Of a stretch of DNA of 64,000 nucleotides, positions 13,116 to 23,767 are shown one piece after another (the first letter of the stretch is position 1; every line of letters begins with the position of its first letter). The DNA is taken from the NCBI GenBank assembly GCA_037102815.1, contig BTPP01000002.1:2666001-2730000 (forward strand), in the 5' to 3' direction. The notes below the pieces were generated by a model. That model ran no database searches. It saw only the letters and a list, made by a program, of their open reading frames with translations, and was not told the DNA's origin. The DNA comes from Neurospora intermedia. Lineage: Eukaryota; Ascomycota; Sordariomycetes; Sordariales; Sordariaceae. Both the position numbers and the translations under genes were made by a program.

Positions 13116-13199
13116 TTTTAATAATTATTATTCTCCTACCTTTATTTAATTAACTTTTATCGACCTAATAATTAGCCTACTATTAATATACCGCTACTA

Positions 13200-13400
13200 T
13201 ATCTCCCTAGCTTTATATTCCTTAAAGAAGTCCGGGCAATTTATATCTTCCTATAAAACCTACGAATTCTTATCGTCCGAATACCCCTTCTATTTAACTT
13301 AGAATTAACGTTAGTAGCCGGATCTATAATACTTTACAATCGCCTCAACTTTGTACTAAATATTATTCTCCTCGATATTTACAATTTCCCTTTACAGCGC
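13200..13400 (-). pseudogene. Chromodomain ghost at the integrase C-terminus
   Basis: The minus strand reads VNIEENNI, a stop, YKVEAIVKYYRSGY, then KGYSDDKNS, a stop, VL, a stop, EDINCPDFFKEYKARE. This follows the chromodomain pattern (YLVKWKGYP..E.SWEPEENL.....L..Y), with tryptophans replaced by stops. It places the element among chromoviruses. Confidence 0.8.
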
Positions 13401-13419
13401 CGCCGTAGTAGGATCTCTA

Positions 13420-14000
13420 TAGTATAACTTTAATAAAGCAATAGGGAATACTAAATAGATATAGTAACGTACAAGGAGTACAAATCGGTAAACTATCTTC
13501 TTTTCCCCAACAATTTTAATAATTTAAAAGGGTCCTAAAAATTTATTTACTAATTTAGCGTTTAAATAGCATTATTTAATATACTTCGTATTAAATAGAA
13601 CCTAATTCCTAATATCGAACTCCTTTAACTTCTAAATTTTATTATATTATTTCGTATACCCCTAATTAACGACTTCCAAAGTTATTACAATTTCTAACTA
13701 CCTACAAAATAATTCGTCGATCCGTTCGGTAGCTACTATAGGAAGGACTATCCTCCGTCCTTACTCTAAGTCTACTAATCCCTAAAAATAATACCCGAAG
13801 AGTAATTTTAATAAAGATTTTTTAATAGTAGTATAGAAATAGTTATTATATATTTACTACGCTAATATAATTTTTTTAGCCTAATTAGTCTATTCTATAT
13901 TATAGAAGATTCGAAGGTATAATTCTAAATTTTAGTTCTACCTCTCTATTTATCCGTCCGTTTAAGGGTATTAAACTGTATTGAAACGTTTATAAATATT
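13420..14000 (-). pseudogene. Integrase core and C-terminal domain ghost
   Basis: On the minus strand FNTV, a stop, YP, a stop, TDG, a stop, IER (about 13,960) matches the integrase block STAYHPQTDGQTER. It is followed by segments matching LEQYLR and AEFAYNNS. Nearer 13,420-13,640, KLVNKFLGPFKIIKIVG and VLLVRYYIYLVFPIALLKLY match the conserved KL.PKFIGPFKIL..VG and HPVFHVSLLKPY blocks. Multiple stops make it inactive. Confidence 0.82.
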
Positions 14001-15306
14001 TAAGAGTTTGTAATAAATCTTTTAAAATTAGTTTGTAAAAAGGCTATTTCTATTTAATATAATAGAATTCAAAAGGCTAAACTATTAAAAAACATTTCGC
14101 TAAAAGAGGAATATAAATTGCCGAACGTTGATCGTCTTCTATATAGGGATATATAAAGCGTATTTAATAAAATAATTAATAATAATAAAAATTATATTAT
14201 AAATCTAATTAAATATAAAATCGAATAATTTTAGTATTCTTATAATAAAATTATATAAAATATTTTATTAAAGGATAGTAAGGATAGGTAGTAACTTTAA
14301 TAATCTATATAGTTAGTAGTTATAAAATTTAATTTTCTAATACGCTAAATATTCGTAGATATATAATTTAATATCGATTGTAATAGTAAATTAATAATAG
14401 AATTAATTAATATACTTTAATATTTTCCTCTAATTTAGGTACCCGGCTATTACTATATTATAGTAAGCGTAGAATAGTTTGGCCTGTATACGTTCTAAAA
14501 TATAGATTTAATATTAATACTATAGAATTTTATTTTCCTCTATCTTCTAATTCTTCGTTCGTTTCCTTCCTTCGTTATTCTTCTATACTTTTTCAATAAT
14601 AAATAGGTCCTCCTTCTATACTTCTAATAATTATTATTTTAATAATAGTAATTATTCTTTATCCTTCTATACCTTCGCTACTATTATATACCCGCCTATA
14701 TTCCCTATTATAATACTTTTATTTTCCTTCTTTAATTTAGCGGTAGTCTCGTCCGTAAATTTTACTTTTTTCTTTACTACTCTATCTTTTCTATTATTAT
14801 TCTCAACCTTCTTTCGTTTTTTCTCTTCCCTATTTACTTTACCCTCCTCCTTTAAACTTTACCCTTCTTCCTATAATTCGACTTCTTCGCCCTCTAATAC
14901 CCAACCTTCTTCTATTTTACTTATATTCTATTACTATTCCTTCTCTTCCGCTACTATTTTTTAAACCTCCTTTCCAATTAAAATTACCTATTTTACTAGT
15001 ATTCTCAATACCCGACTTTCCTTTATCGCCCGGCCCTTTTCCTTACTCCCTTTAATAACCTTTACTAATAGGTAATCGCCCCCTATTTTTAATTTTTTTC
15101 TTTATAATTATAGCTTCTTTAATAACTTATCCGCCGGATTTAACTTTCCCGGTCGGTATTTAATCCCGAAATTATATACCGCTAATTTTAATATTTATTA
15201 ATTCTATTTTACACTAGCCCGCTCCTTATTTCAAAAATATTATAAATTTAAATAATTTATAATTATTAAGAACAATTTATTTATATATAATAAGTATTAC
15301 TTCTAC

Positions 15307-15404
15307 ACTTTTAATACTCCTACGACTATTAATAGTTCTTTATCCCTAACCTTATACTTTATTTCTTCTAGCGACTTTTTCTTCGAAAAGAAAATTACCG
15401 GGTA
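15307..15404 (-). pseudogene. Gypsy RNase H ghost
   Basis: The minus strand reads YPVIFFSKKKSLEEIKYKVR followed by DKELLIVVGVLK. This matches the Ty3/Gypsy RNase H block [32 protein letters not shown]. The region between here and the integrase is a charged, purine-rich linker on the coding strand. Confidence 0.85.
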
Positions 15405-15849
15405 CTATTTATTATTATACAATTATATAAAAATTGCCCCAATTATAAAGTCTAATATATCTATCTTTATTTAGATTTATAATATTAAATCGAAGTAATA
15501 TAATATAGGAACTTCCTAGAATAATTTTTTAAATTCTACGAATACTTCCCCTACTTCTTTTATAAATTCGAACGGCCTCCGTTTATTACCTTTCAATAAT
15601 TCTATTAGGAGCGTAATTACTTTAGAGTATAATATTATAAAGCGCCGATAAAATCCTATGAACCTTAGGAAGATCTAAATATTATAAACGTTCGCTAGGG
15701 CCTCTTATTCTACAATTATTATAACCTTTTCTAAATTTATTAATATACCCTCTAGGGAAATAATATATCCTAAGAACGATACCCTCTTTATATAAAATTC
15801 GTACTTATTTAAATTTATATAAAAGTCCCGATTTTATAACTATTAAAGG

Positions 15850-16400
15850 ACTTCTTTAATATAATTAATATAATTTTCTTTATTCTTACTATAAATTAAA
15901 ATATTATTAAAATAAATAATATATATTATATTTATTAATTCTATTAATATATTGTTAATATACATTTAAAATATTATTAGTGCGTTTATTAACCTTATTA
16001 ATATAATTAAAAATTCGTAGTACTTATATTTCGTACGAAAGGCCGTCTTCTCCTTATTTCCTTCTTAAATCCGAATTCTATAGTACGCGTCCTTTAGATC
16101 CAACTTAGTAAAAACCTTAACTAATAATAACTAATTTAAAATTTCCTAAATAAGGGGTAATACCGTCTAATTCTTCTTTATAACCTTATTTAACGCCCTA
16201 AAATCGATATAGAACTTTAATTTTCTACCTTTCTTTAGAATAAAAATAATAGGGGCGCCCGCTAGGCTAATAGAAGGACGAATCCATCCCTTTTAAAATA
16301 TTTCCGCTAACTACTCGTATAATACTTTTAACTTTTTAATATTCAATATATAAATTAGTCCCTAAAGCGTTAATTCCCTTTCAATTAAATTAATATAATA
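15850..16400 (-). pseudogene. Gypsy reverse transcriptase ghost with catalytic Asp lost
   Basis: The minus strand reads KVFTKLDLKDAYYRIRI (16,089-16,118 and on), then EGNKEKTAFRTKYKYYEFLI, then IYYLF or, in the matching frame, YFNNILIYSK with the YxDD box at 15,903-15,914. The expected box is YFDD. Both Asp codons have changed from GAT to AAT, a RIP-type change, which alone would abolish polymerase activity. Confidence 0.88.
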
Positions 16401-17120
16401 TTTTAACCAATCGTATTAGGGTAAGGGTATAGCCGAAGTTTTAAATACTAATTAGAATTCTTTATATTCCGACGGAATAATTAATTTAAGAACGGTAAGC
16501 TCGTCTTTAATTTCCTCTAATAATTCTAGGAGTTATAATAATACTAGCTTTATAGGGGGTACTAGAATAGAGTAAATATTATTAAATGCTACCCGAAAGA
16601 TTTTTACTAGGGAAGTAGGGATTAGAAGTATTTCGGCTAATTTTAGTACAACGGGTAGGGTTGCGAATTTAGACGCTAAAGAAGAGGGGATTTTAAATAG
16701 GATATTTATATATATAGGAGGGTAGAAACCCTTTTTTATTCTTACTATTTCCTAGGGGTCTAATAGTAGAATTAAGTCCTACCGTAGTTCTATTAGGATA
16801 GTTATAATGTTATATACTTCTTTTACTAGTACTATACTTAATATAAAATTACTAATTTTAATATAAAACTGAAATAACTATTACTATTAATTAATATTAG
16901 AATTTTATTCGTAAAATTAAAGGTAACCGAGGATAACTTCTATAGCTAGGGATTTAACTATAATAAAAATAATTCGCTTCGTTTATTTAATACTATAGGA
17001 GTTATATATTTTAATAAAATAGGTAATTATACTATATATAGGAATAAGCCGAAGAGAGAAATTAATAAAACAATAGAGTACTGGATTAATTTTTATATTC
17101 GATAAGAGTAAATACCTACC

Positions 17121-17156
17121 AATTAAATTTAATTCTACGCCCAAATCTATTAACCT
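17121..17156 (-). pseudogene. Retropepsin-type protease ghost
   Basis: The minus strand reads RLIDLGVELNLI, matching the fungal Gypsy protease motif ALIDSGAEINLI. The catalytic DSGA is degraded to DLGV. It lies between the zinc knuckle and the RT, as expected. Confidence 0.7.
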
Positions 17157-17375
17157 TTATATACTCTACTAATTTCTATAAATCTTTATTAATAACCTTA
17201 TTTCTAAATATAATTATAATTTACCTATATTATTCTAAACGGTTATAACTACCGCTTTAACTATAATCGGTTTAGTATTCGCTCTATATAAAGGAGTACC
17301 TATAGGGATAATATAATTCTGTATTAGATAATTAACCTAACTGTAATTGTAATAAACTTAATTCTAATATACTAT

Positions 17376-17414
17376 TGCGAAATAACCTATTATATTATAT
17401 TCGTAGCAAATATT
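17376..17414 (-). pseudogene. Gag CCHC zinc-knuckle ghost
   Basis: The minus strand reads NICYEYNIIGYFA. Restoring TAT to TGT and CAT gives the CxxC....GH pattern of a nucleocapsid knuckle. It is the last recognisable piece of gag; the remaining 1.3 kb up to the 5' LTR is presumably gag and leader, but no motif was seen. Confidence 0.65.
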
Positions 17415-18710
17415 CGGTAATTTCGGTTAGGTATAACGGTTATACGTATAACCTTTTTAATAATAAAGGGAATAAATAAAATTAGGATTTATTTAAAAAA
17501 TAGTAAGGGGGCGACGGGGAAAATCGGAGGGGTTAGTACTATAGGACGATAGAAGAAGAATATTTATAAAGGAAGTAAGAAGGTATAAAAACGAAAAAGA
17601 CGGCGGAGTATACCCTAAAAATATTTAATTTTAGTAATATAATATAGACGGTTTAATATTTTTTAAACCTTCTAACTATTCTACGTATATTACTACTTTG
17701 TTTATTATATTAATACTAACTATTGAAAGGACGCTTTATTTAAAAAGAGGGTGCAATTGGTTAGCCTACGTAATAATCCGAGTATATTCTAATTAATTAT
17801 ACGATAAATTAAATTCTTTAATATAATAATAGTTATAAAAGTTATAAACGGTTTTTAAGGTACTTTACTATATATATTCGAATTTATCGAGAGCGGATCG
17901 TTCAATAGCCTAAGTATTATGATTATATTCAATTTCTAAGAAGGTATAGAGGTCGCTCTACGTAAGTATATTATAAATAATATTATACCCGGGTTTACTA
18001 CGGAGAACTAATATATATTTAATTTATATATTCTTAGGATTACCTTTAATATAATTAATAACGAACGAAAGGGAAATATAAGGGTATTCCTAAAAATATA
18101 TATCGACGTTATAGAAGTAATTCTATAATTATAAGAAACTTTTACTAGTAAATTTAATAATATTATATTTAAAATAGTATTTAGTACGAACTAATATAAT
18201 TATAGTTAGTAAAAGGGTAATTATAATAACGGTTACCGACGAAGGAGTAATAAAGGGAGGTATAGTAGAAATATAAATTTAATTATAGAAGAGGTAGTTT
18301 TAGTAATAGAACCCGGCGGGGATAAGAGAATAATTTCTTATTAAATTTTATTCGGCGAAGCTTATAAAAGCGAATTAATCCTATTAGAATATATATAAAA
18401 GGAAATAATTAAGGAGAAGCTTAATTATAATAAACTGGAATTCGAATAATTATTACTTACGTACAAATTTATTAGCTTCCGAAATTTAAAAATACGAACG
18501 GAGAGTCCGGGGTAATATAAAGGGGTAATTTTCGTTATTATCTTCTTCAACGAACTCTATAGTAAGCTAACGCTACTATAAAGAAAATAGAAGAGGTTAA
18601 ATTATTTTAACCGTAGTAATTATAAGAATAATAGTATAAGAGGGACGAAGAATAACTTTAATAGTATAAGAAATAGACCGGCCGCTATATATATACATTT
18701 TAATAGTATT

Positions 18711-18735
18711 GGTTCAATTCCCGGAAGAAGAACTA
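18711..18735 (-). other. Primer-binding site matching a tRNA 3' end
   Basis: On the plus strand GGTTCAATTCC is followed by CGGAAGAAGAACTA. Numbered as a tRNA this is G52-C62 of the T arm, the end of the T stem, a 7-nt acceptor strand AAGAAGA, discriminator A and CTA, one transition from CCA. It lies 6 bases inside the 5' LTR. The match covers about 25 bases. RIP prevents naming the tRNA. Confidence 0.7.
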
Positions 18736-18741
18736 TTAACT

Positions 18742-19080
18742 TATTAGGAATATAGGCGAAGGTAGACTAAAGTAACTATAATTATAATTATACGTAGGGG
18801 ATAGTAAATTAGGAGTTAATTTAAAAATATATTAATAATTACCGATTATAATAAACTACGCTTCGTTAAACCTCTTTTATATTTATATAAATTCTATTTA
18901 TCCGTTAATAAGTGTTATAGAATCCCGTATTAGTTTGGCGCCCCAACGCAGTACTGGATTATCCTTCCCGCAAGCCCGACCCGATATAGGCGCTACTATT
19001 ATTAGTCCACCGCTTCGGCCGATAGAGCGGAGCAGCGACCGTTGGAGTGCTTCGGTGCGCAGGCTCTTCGCCTCCTGACA
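18742..19080 (-). repeat. 5' LTR of the chromovirus (RIP gradient inside)
   Basis: A 339-bp direct repeat of 9,851-10,189 with no indels. Its left part is TA-rich, but from about 18,930 it keeps blocks such as GCGCCCCAACGCAG and GGTGCGCAGGCTCTTCGCC, so the RIP-mutated tract ends within it. A 73-codon ORF at 18,959-19,180 runs out of the LTR into flanking DNA and is not a gene. Confidence 0.93.
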
Positions 19081-19297
19081 GTACTACATCTAGCCTTCCA
19101 GACTTTGCCAGTCTTCCTCTTTCTTCTCCATAGTACTCAATTAATTGTATCCAACCGCTTGATCTCGTTGGTAATCTCACAATATCAGCTATCGACGTAC
19201 CAATTTGGTACTTAACGATCCAATCTCAGGTTTCACAGTCGAAGAACAAACAACCACCGCATCGCCTGGACTTTCACTTTCATAACTATACTATATC

Positions 19298-19427
19298 TGT
19301 CACAGGGTTTGCTCAACCGTGACATCGCTATATAAGCGTGCATTAGTTGTTCTGTCTAGCGAACAGAACAACTTTCCATCTTTTGGTAGTTTGGCCTAGA
19401 AGCATTGCACGCCTCTAGTCCGTGACA
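19298..19427. mobile_element. 130-bp solo LTR with perfect 5-bp target duplication
   Basis: The sequence begins TGTCACAGGG and ends CCGTGACA, so the termini are TG...CA with a 6-bp inverted repeat. ATATC stands immediately on both sides (19,293-19,297 and 19,428-19,432). Inside are a TATATAAG box at 19,329-19,336 and a perfect 11-bp hairpin at 19,345-19,373. It is not RIP-mutated. A solo LTR left by recombination, or a very small LTR element family, fits best. Confidence 0.8.
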
Positions 19428-19432
19428 ATATC

Positions 19433-21478
19433 TTTTATTGACGGTGCTGCAAATCTAAAGAGCTAGGCACAAGCACCAGGGGAGGGGGATGTGTTGTTTC
19501 AAGTTGAGTACGGTAATGTACACTACCCCGCCTTACCCGCCTTTACCTGACGAGGCTTATCTCACCTAACCCTACCTACCGGACCCTTAAGGCAGCGTAA
19601 GAGGTGTGTATGTGTGTGAGAGAGAGAGAAAGAAAGAAAAATTCCCGAAAGGTGGGATTTTCTCCGAGATTAATTAGGTTGCTGTGCTTCCGTTGGACAA
19701 ACCAATGAATGAGGGATGTTCGTAGCGGGTGCAATCCTACCTTACCTATGCAACAGGGCAGGGTGTAGACTGGCCTCGCTGCGGCGAGGTACCTAAGTGT
19801 AGAGGAAGTACGTACAGATCGGTGAATGTTGAAATAACCTGATGTTAGGTGTGGAAATAGGTACTGACACCAGTTTCTATGCCTATGCAGGGGGAGTTAG
19901 GTACCTAGTGGGCTTTCGTAGAAAATTGTGCAAGATTATGTTAGGGTGCTAACAGACCCCCGCCAGATAGCAATTGGCTTTTGACATGCTGGAGCCTGTA
20001 CGGATTACCTAGGTTACTGTGGAATCGCGCGCCGTTAGCGTGCATGTATCCCTGACCATCCATCCATACTGCGCATCAAGATGGGAGTTCTGTTTGAATT
20101 AAGGGTAGTTTCTACTGCCACCTATCGTATTCATGTACAAAGTTGTCGTTTTATTAGTGTAGGTAATATTGAACGTCGTTGGTGAGAGGGATGAGCCGAA
20201 TAGTCAGCTTAGCTTGTATTAGTCAATTCAAATAGGTCAAATGCAAACTGAAATAAGAGACCGTTCCCGTGTGCCCTTCGAAGCATATTAATGCGAGTGT
20301 TCAGAGCTTGGTGGCTTGTGTTTCGGAAGAATAAAAACGGACATATGCCATGGTCAAAGTCCGTGAAACTGAAACGGTATTGTCTTCGGGCGGTACTGTT
20401 GGAGCCACCGCCTAGGTAACATGACCGTGTGCGTGGCATGCGTCTGTGTACTTTTTTGTGTTGCTGCGGCTCCCGAAGCAAGCTTCGTTGCTTGAACATC
20501 CGAAGAACGTTTCGGTTTCTTTGTTGGGCTGTTCCTGTTGTTTGCTCTCTGGCCAGTTTGCCCGAATCACGCTTGCCGCAGCCCTTGCTCCTTCGACCCC
20601 GAAACTTTAATCTAACGTCGGTTGACTTTCGCCTACCTATCTCAGTGCCTTTTTACTTTCCTCCTATCATGGTATCATTACGCGGACATCACGCAATGGT
20701 CAGTCCAGGCTGAACAATGAGACGTCCACCTTGATTTACCGCACCGCTGAACCTCAAACCTTCAATCGGCGCAACCTCGTGTCTGGTTTGATCATCGGTC
20801 CTCGTTGCCTTATAACATCCTCGAATTGCAAAAAGCGAGCGGGTTCCTTTTCTTCAATCCACGCATAGTATCAAATAGGACGTCTCCCAATGTAACGACG
20901 TAACATCAAACTGGTGCGAAAGAATCAATTTCGGACTCGCCGTTATTGATGGAAATATCCGCACAGCATCAACAATAGCCGTCAAGCCACCAATTGCAGT
21001 ACACGAACCACATCGGTTTCAAATCAGAACGCGCAGAAGCTTTGGGTATAACCGGAAGCCAAAAACGAACGCCAGGACCTCGCCGAGCCCAAAATCAGAG
21101 GATAATGCAAGAAGAACATAGACGAAATACGTATCGAGGATGACATCAACCGGCAGGAGACAACATGCTTGGAAAACTCAGCGACAAACAGCCCAACCAA
21201 GGAACCATGTGCAAGCTTTACATCGGTATAGTCTTGATGCAAGCGGCACACGTTGACATGGGATATTGAGGAGGAGAAAACAAAAACAAGAAATAAAACC
21301 GAGAAGAAAATGCCCAAAACAAAGAGAAAACCAATTAAATTCTTTTTCCAAGAAACACTCTGAAACGCGACCAAAAAAGTACCATCCCCAATATATCAGG
21401 ATGACATCATAAAACCCTTCACCCATCGCAGCCCAGCTCTGTCTGTTCTCATCAATGAGAACGTAGATTACATGTCGT
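19433..21478. other. Intergenic region and presumed 3' UTR of the transcription factor
   Basis: No convincing gene. There is a GT/GA microsatellite near 19,605-19,640. Short ORFs at 20,209-20,499, 20,429-20,713 and 21,024-21,374 overlap each other, lack recognisable domains and have cysteine-rich or hydrophobic composition typical of chance. The part adjoining 21,479 is probably the 3' UTR of the minus-strand gene. Confidence 0.5.
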
Positions 21479-23767
21479 CTATCGGCGGGCGTGCTCAGCT
21501 GGATTGGGATGGTCGAGCAAACCGCCAATATCGAATCGCGCCCGTTCCTCCCGGTTTCGGTATTGCACCTCCTGCAGTTGAACAGCATTCGGTTGGTGAT
21601 TGCGTATCGGCGGTAGCTGAAACGCTGGCAACGGGTCAGGTCGGCTTGGCGAAATCAACTCGCTCCTCGGGATTTGAAAAGGCGGCATAACGTTGGAGTA
21701 TTCCGTTTTGCGTGGCGACGAAATATATGCCGATGGCACGTTCGCCCCAAATCCAGCCATACTTCGTGGTGGCGGTGGGGCGGCCGGCACATGTGCTCCT
21801 TCTCCATATTCGTTATCGACAGGTCGCGAATGCCGGAGACCAAGATCTGTCGCGACGGATGGCCGTTGCGTGTATGGCTGGTATGACCGAGTCGTCTCTC
21901 TAATACTAGGTGAGGACTCGGAATAATTAAACGGTCGCACCGGGCTCATCAGCAGCAGAACGACATAGTATATGGAGTCTCGCTTGGACAATGCAGTCCG
22001 AAGTGACAGCTGCCGCGGTAGTCCATCTTGTCCCAGGAAGGTCAGGATATCTTGCCTATCCAGGGGGTATTTTGAGATTTCCTCCAAGGAGAAGCTCAAC
22101 ATGTCCATGACCCTTTCTTCCTCTGCTTTTCCGAAAATAGGTGGAAGATAGTTTGGTTCGTTTCTCCTTTGTTGGTCCACCATCTGTCGCTGGATATACG
22201 CTACCTTCTCTCGATCATGCCCCACAACCAAATCAGCGAGTCTGAGGCCATGAACAGACACTCTTCCGATCGCATCCATGAATGTCTTTGATGCTTTTCC
22301 AACTTGAAGATCGACTGTTAAATAGGCTACTGGCTCGGGAGGTTTGGTTGGCATAGTCAAGGGCGCGAGGAAAACGTTCGAATCATGCGTTGAGCCTCTT
22401 TCGGCGAATCGCGACATGGCGGAGTCGGGCGGCTGTGATTTGAGGACGCGGAATGACTGTGTTCGGCGAAGGGCGTCGTCGAACGTAAGGGTTGACGAAG
22501 AACCAGAATGATATTGAGATGACAACGGCCTTCTCATCCCATCCGATGGAACACCAAACCTTGCACTGTCGTATTTTATATCCGCTCTATCATCTCGCAA
22601 CCGTGGGCGGCCACGTTTCTTGTGTTGAACGTCGATACATGCGTCATCTTTGCCGCTACTGGAGCACCTCGAACATGGACGCCGTGCTGCAATCAGTTAG
22701 TGAAGTCCTGACGCGGGTGAAGTACAAGCCAACAATCTGTTATTGATTTAAAGCGCCCCACAGCCCTGATCGAGAAGTTGGGCAAAGGAAAGGAAAGGAA
22801 GGTTCGCTTGAACACAGTTTTGTTTTTTGTCGAAATATCGACACGCTGGGTTCACGCTGCTGCATCTCTCTCCCCAAGGTCCCGGGACGCCAACACTGGC
22901 AAAGCTCTGATCCGTCACAAACTCGTGGAACGCTGCGCTAGCAAGCGATCGAGCTTCTTCAAGCTAGTCGTCTCACTGATTATAATCGCGGGTTTTCACA
23001 ACTCACGTAACCCATTCGGAGGGCCATTCCATCGAAAGTCGTGGTATCTGGAAGAGGTATCTCGGGAAGAAGAAAAATCTCACATACCATCACATCTATC
23101 AAGTCATTAGCACTCAACCTCCAGAAACCCTCACCATCTCCGGTAGTATCAGACCAACTAACCTGAGGTGGGCTCTTTTACAAGGCACGCATGCAGATGC
23201 CACATGGCCTTTCGTCTTCCTCTGAGGCTTGGGTGACGTCTGCGAATGAGATTCATGCCCAGGATGATACAGAGCCGTGGAATGGGGCAGCGGGCCAGGC
23301 AAAGGGCCTCCTGCACTGCCTGGTCCAGCAATCGGCGGGAAAGAAGGCTGAAGGGTTGTTGTACCGTGCGGTGCATCGTAGAGATGCGGTCTTGTCATCG
23401 ATGGCTCTGCGCGCTGATACTCGTACGACATGCCTTGTGGCGGATTTGGAAGAAATGGGCGTGTGTGAGTCAAGGCCCCAGACTGAAGCCCTTCACCTCC
23501 ATGGGTGACTGCAATCTCTCGATAGCCATCTCGAGTTGTCGCCTGGTATACGCTCTGACGTCTTTCGGCGGCCGCTTGGCTTGCTTTCGGGGGAAACGGT
23601 GGGGACCCTGACATGGGCGGAGAAGGGTAGCTCTCCGAGCGAGCAGTGCTCTTCGAGTCTGCCCTGACCCAGTTGAGGTCGAGAGCAAATTGAGCCAGGT
23701 CGGTGATTCCCCGGCGTTTGCCGAGAGTGTTGCGGAGGGCGTCAGGCCTCTGACTCAAAGGTTGCAT
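21479..23767 (-). CDS. Zn(II)2Cys6 transcription factor with PAS-like domain
   Basis: A nuclear DNA-binding regulator. The model has three coding exons: 23,767-23,163, an 8-nt microexon 23,095-23,088, and 22,686-21,479, giving 606 residues in frame. The finger has exact spacing C-x2-C-x6-C-x5-C-x2-C-x8-C (Cys193, 196, 203, 209, 212, 221), followed by a basic HKKRGRPRLRDDR stretch resembling an AT hook. Cys203 and Asp204 come from the microexon. A PAS-like domain spans roughly residues 320-455. The N-terminal 190 residues are Pro/Ser-rich and disordered, as is the C-terminus. Introns are 67 and 401 nt, with CTAAT and CTAAC branch sites. The start is the first in-frame ATG of exon 1. The Zn2Cys6-plus-PAS layout recalls the ERT1/AcuK group, but the finger sequence differs, so target genes are not assigned. 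Confidence 0.87.

Larger units (their letters stand above)
1..19080. repeat. AT-rich, RIP-mutated transposon block
   Basis: This stretch is dominated by TA-rich sequence and has no intact long ORF on either strand. Several retroelement protein ghosts can still be read through scattered stops, and the substitutions that spoil them are the expected RIP changes (TGG to TAG, CGA to TAA/TGA, GAT to AAT). Composition switches to ordinary mixed sequence at about 18,930-19,080. The natural reading is a heterochromatic island of old transposons. No CRISPR, rRNA or tRNA gene is visible in it. Confidence 0.93.
9851..19080 (-). mobile_element. Full-length RIP-inactivated Ty3/Gypsy chromovirus, 9,230 bp
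   Basis: The element is bounded by two 339-bp LTRs (TG...CA in the less mutated copies) and by a 5-bp target duplication, GTATT at 9,846-9,850 and GTACT at 19,081-19,085. Reading the minus strand from right to left gives the order 5' LTR, primer-binding site, gag zinc knuckle, protease, RT, RNase H, integrase, chromodomain, a long 3' region, polypurine tract, 3' LTR. That order (integrase after RNase H) plus the chromodomain defines a Ty3/Gypsy chromovirus. Every domain carries stops and active-site changes, so the copy cannot transpose. About 3 kb lies between the chromodomain and the 3' LTR, much more than usual. Confidence 0.93.

Noticed and set aside
12786-13121. 111-codon ORF inside the RIP block
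   Set aside because: It is a translation of a pyrimidine microsatellite and consists almost only of F, Y, L and I.
18711-18735. tRNA gene
   Set aside because: Only the T arm and acceptor 3' strand are present and they lie just inside an LTR, so it is a primer-binding site.
21024-21374. 116-codon minus ORF with a strongly hydrophobic start
   Set aside because: It overlaps another ORF, lies just past the transcription factor stop and is probably its 3' UTR; T-rich DNA yields spurious Phe/Leu/Val stretches.
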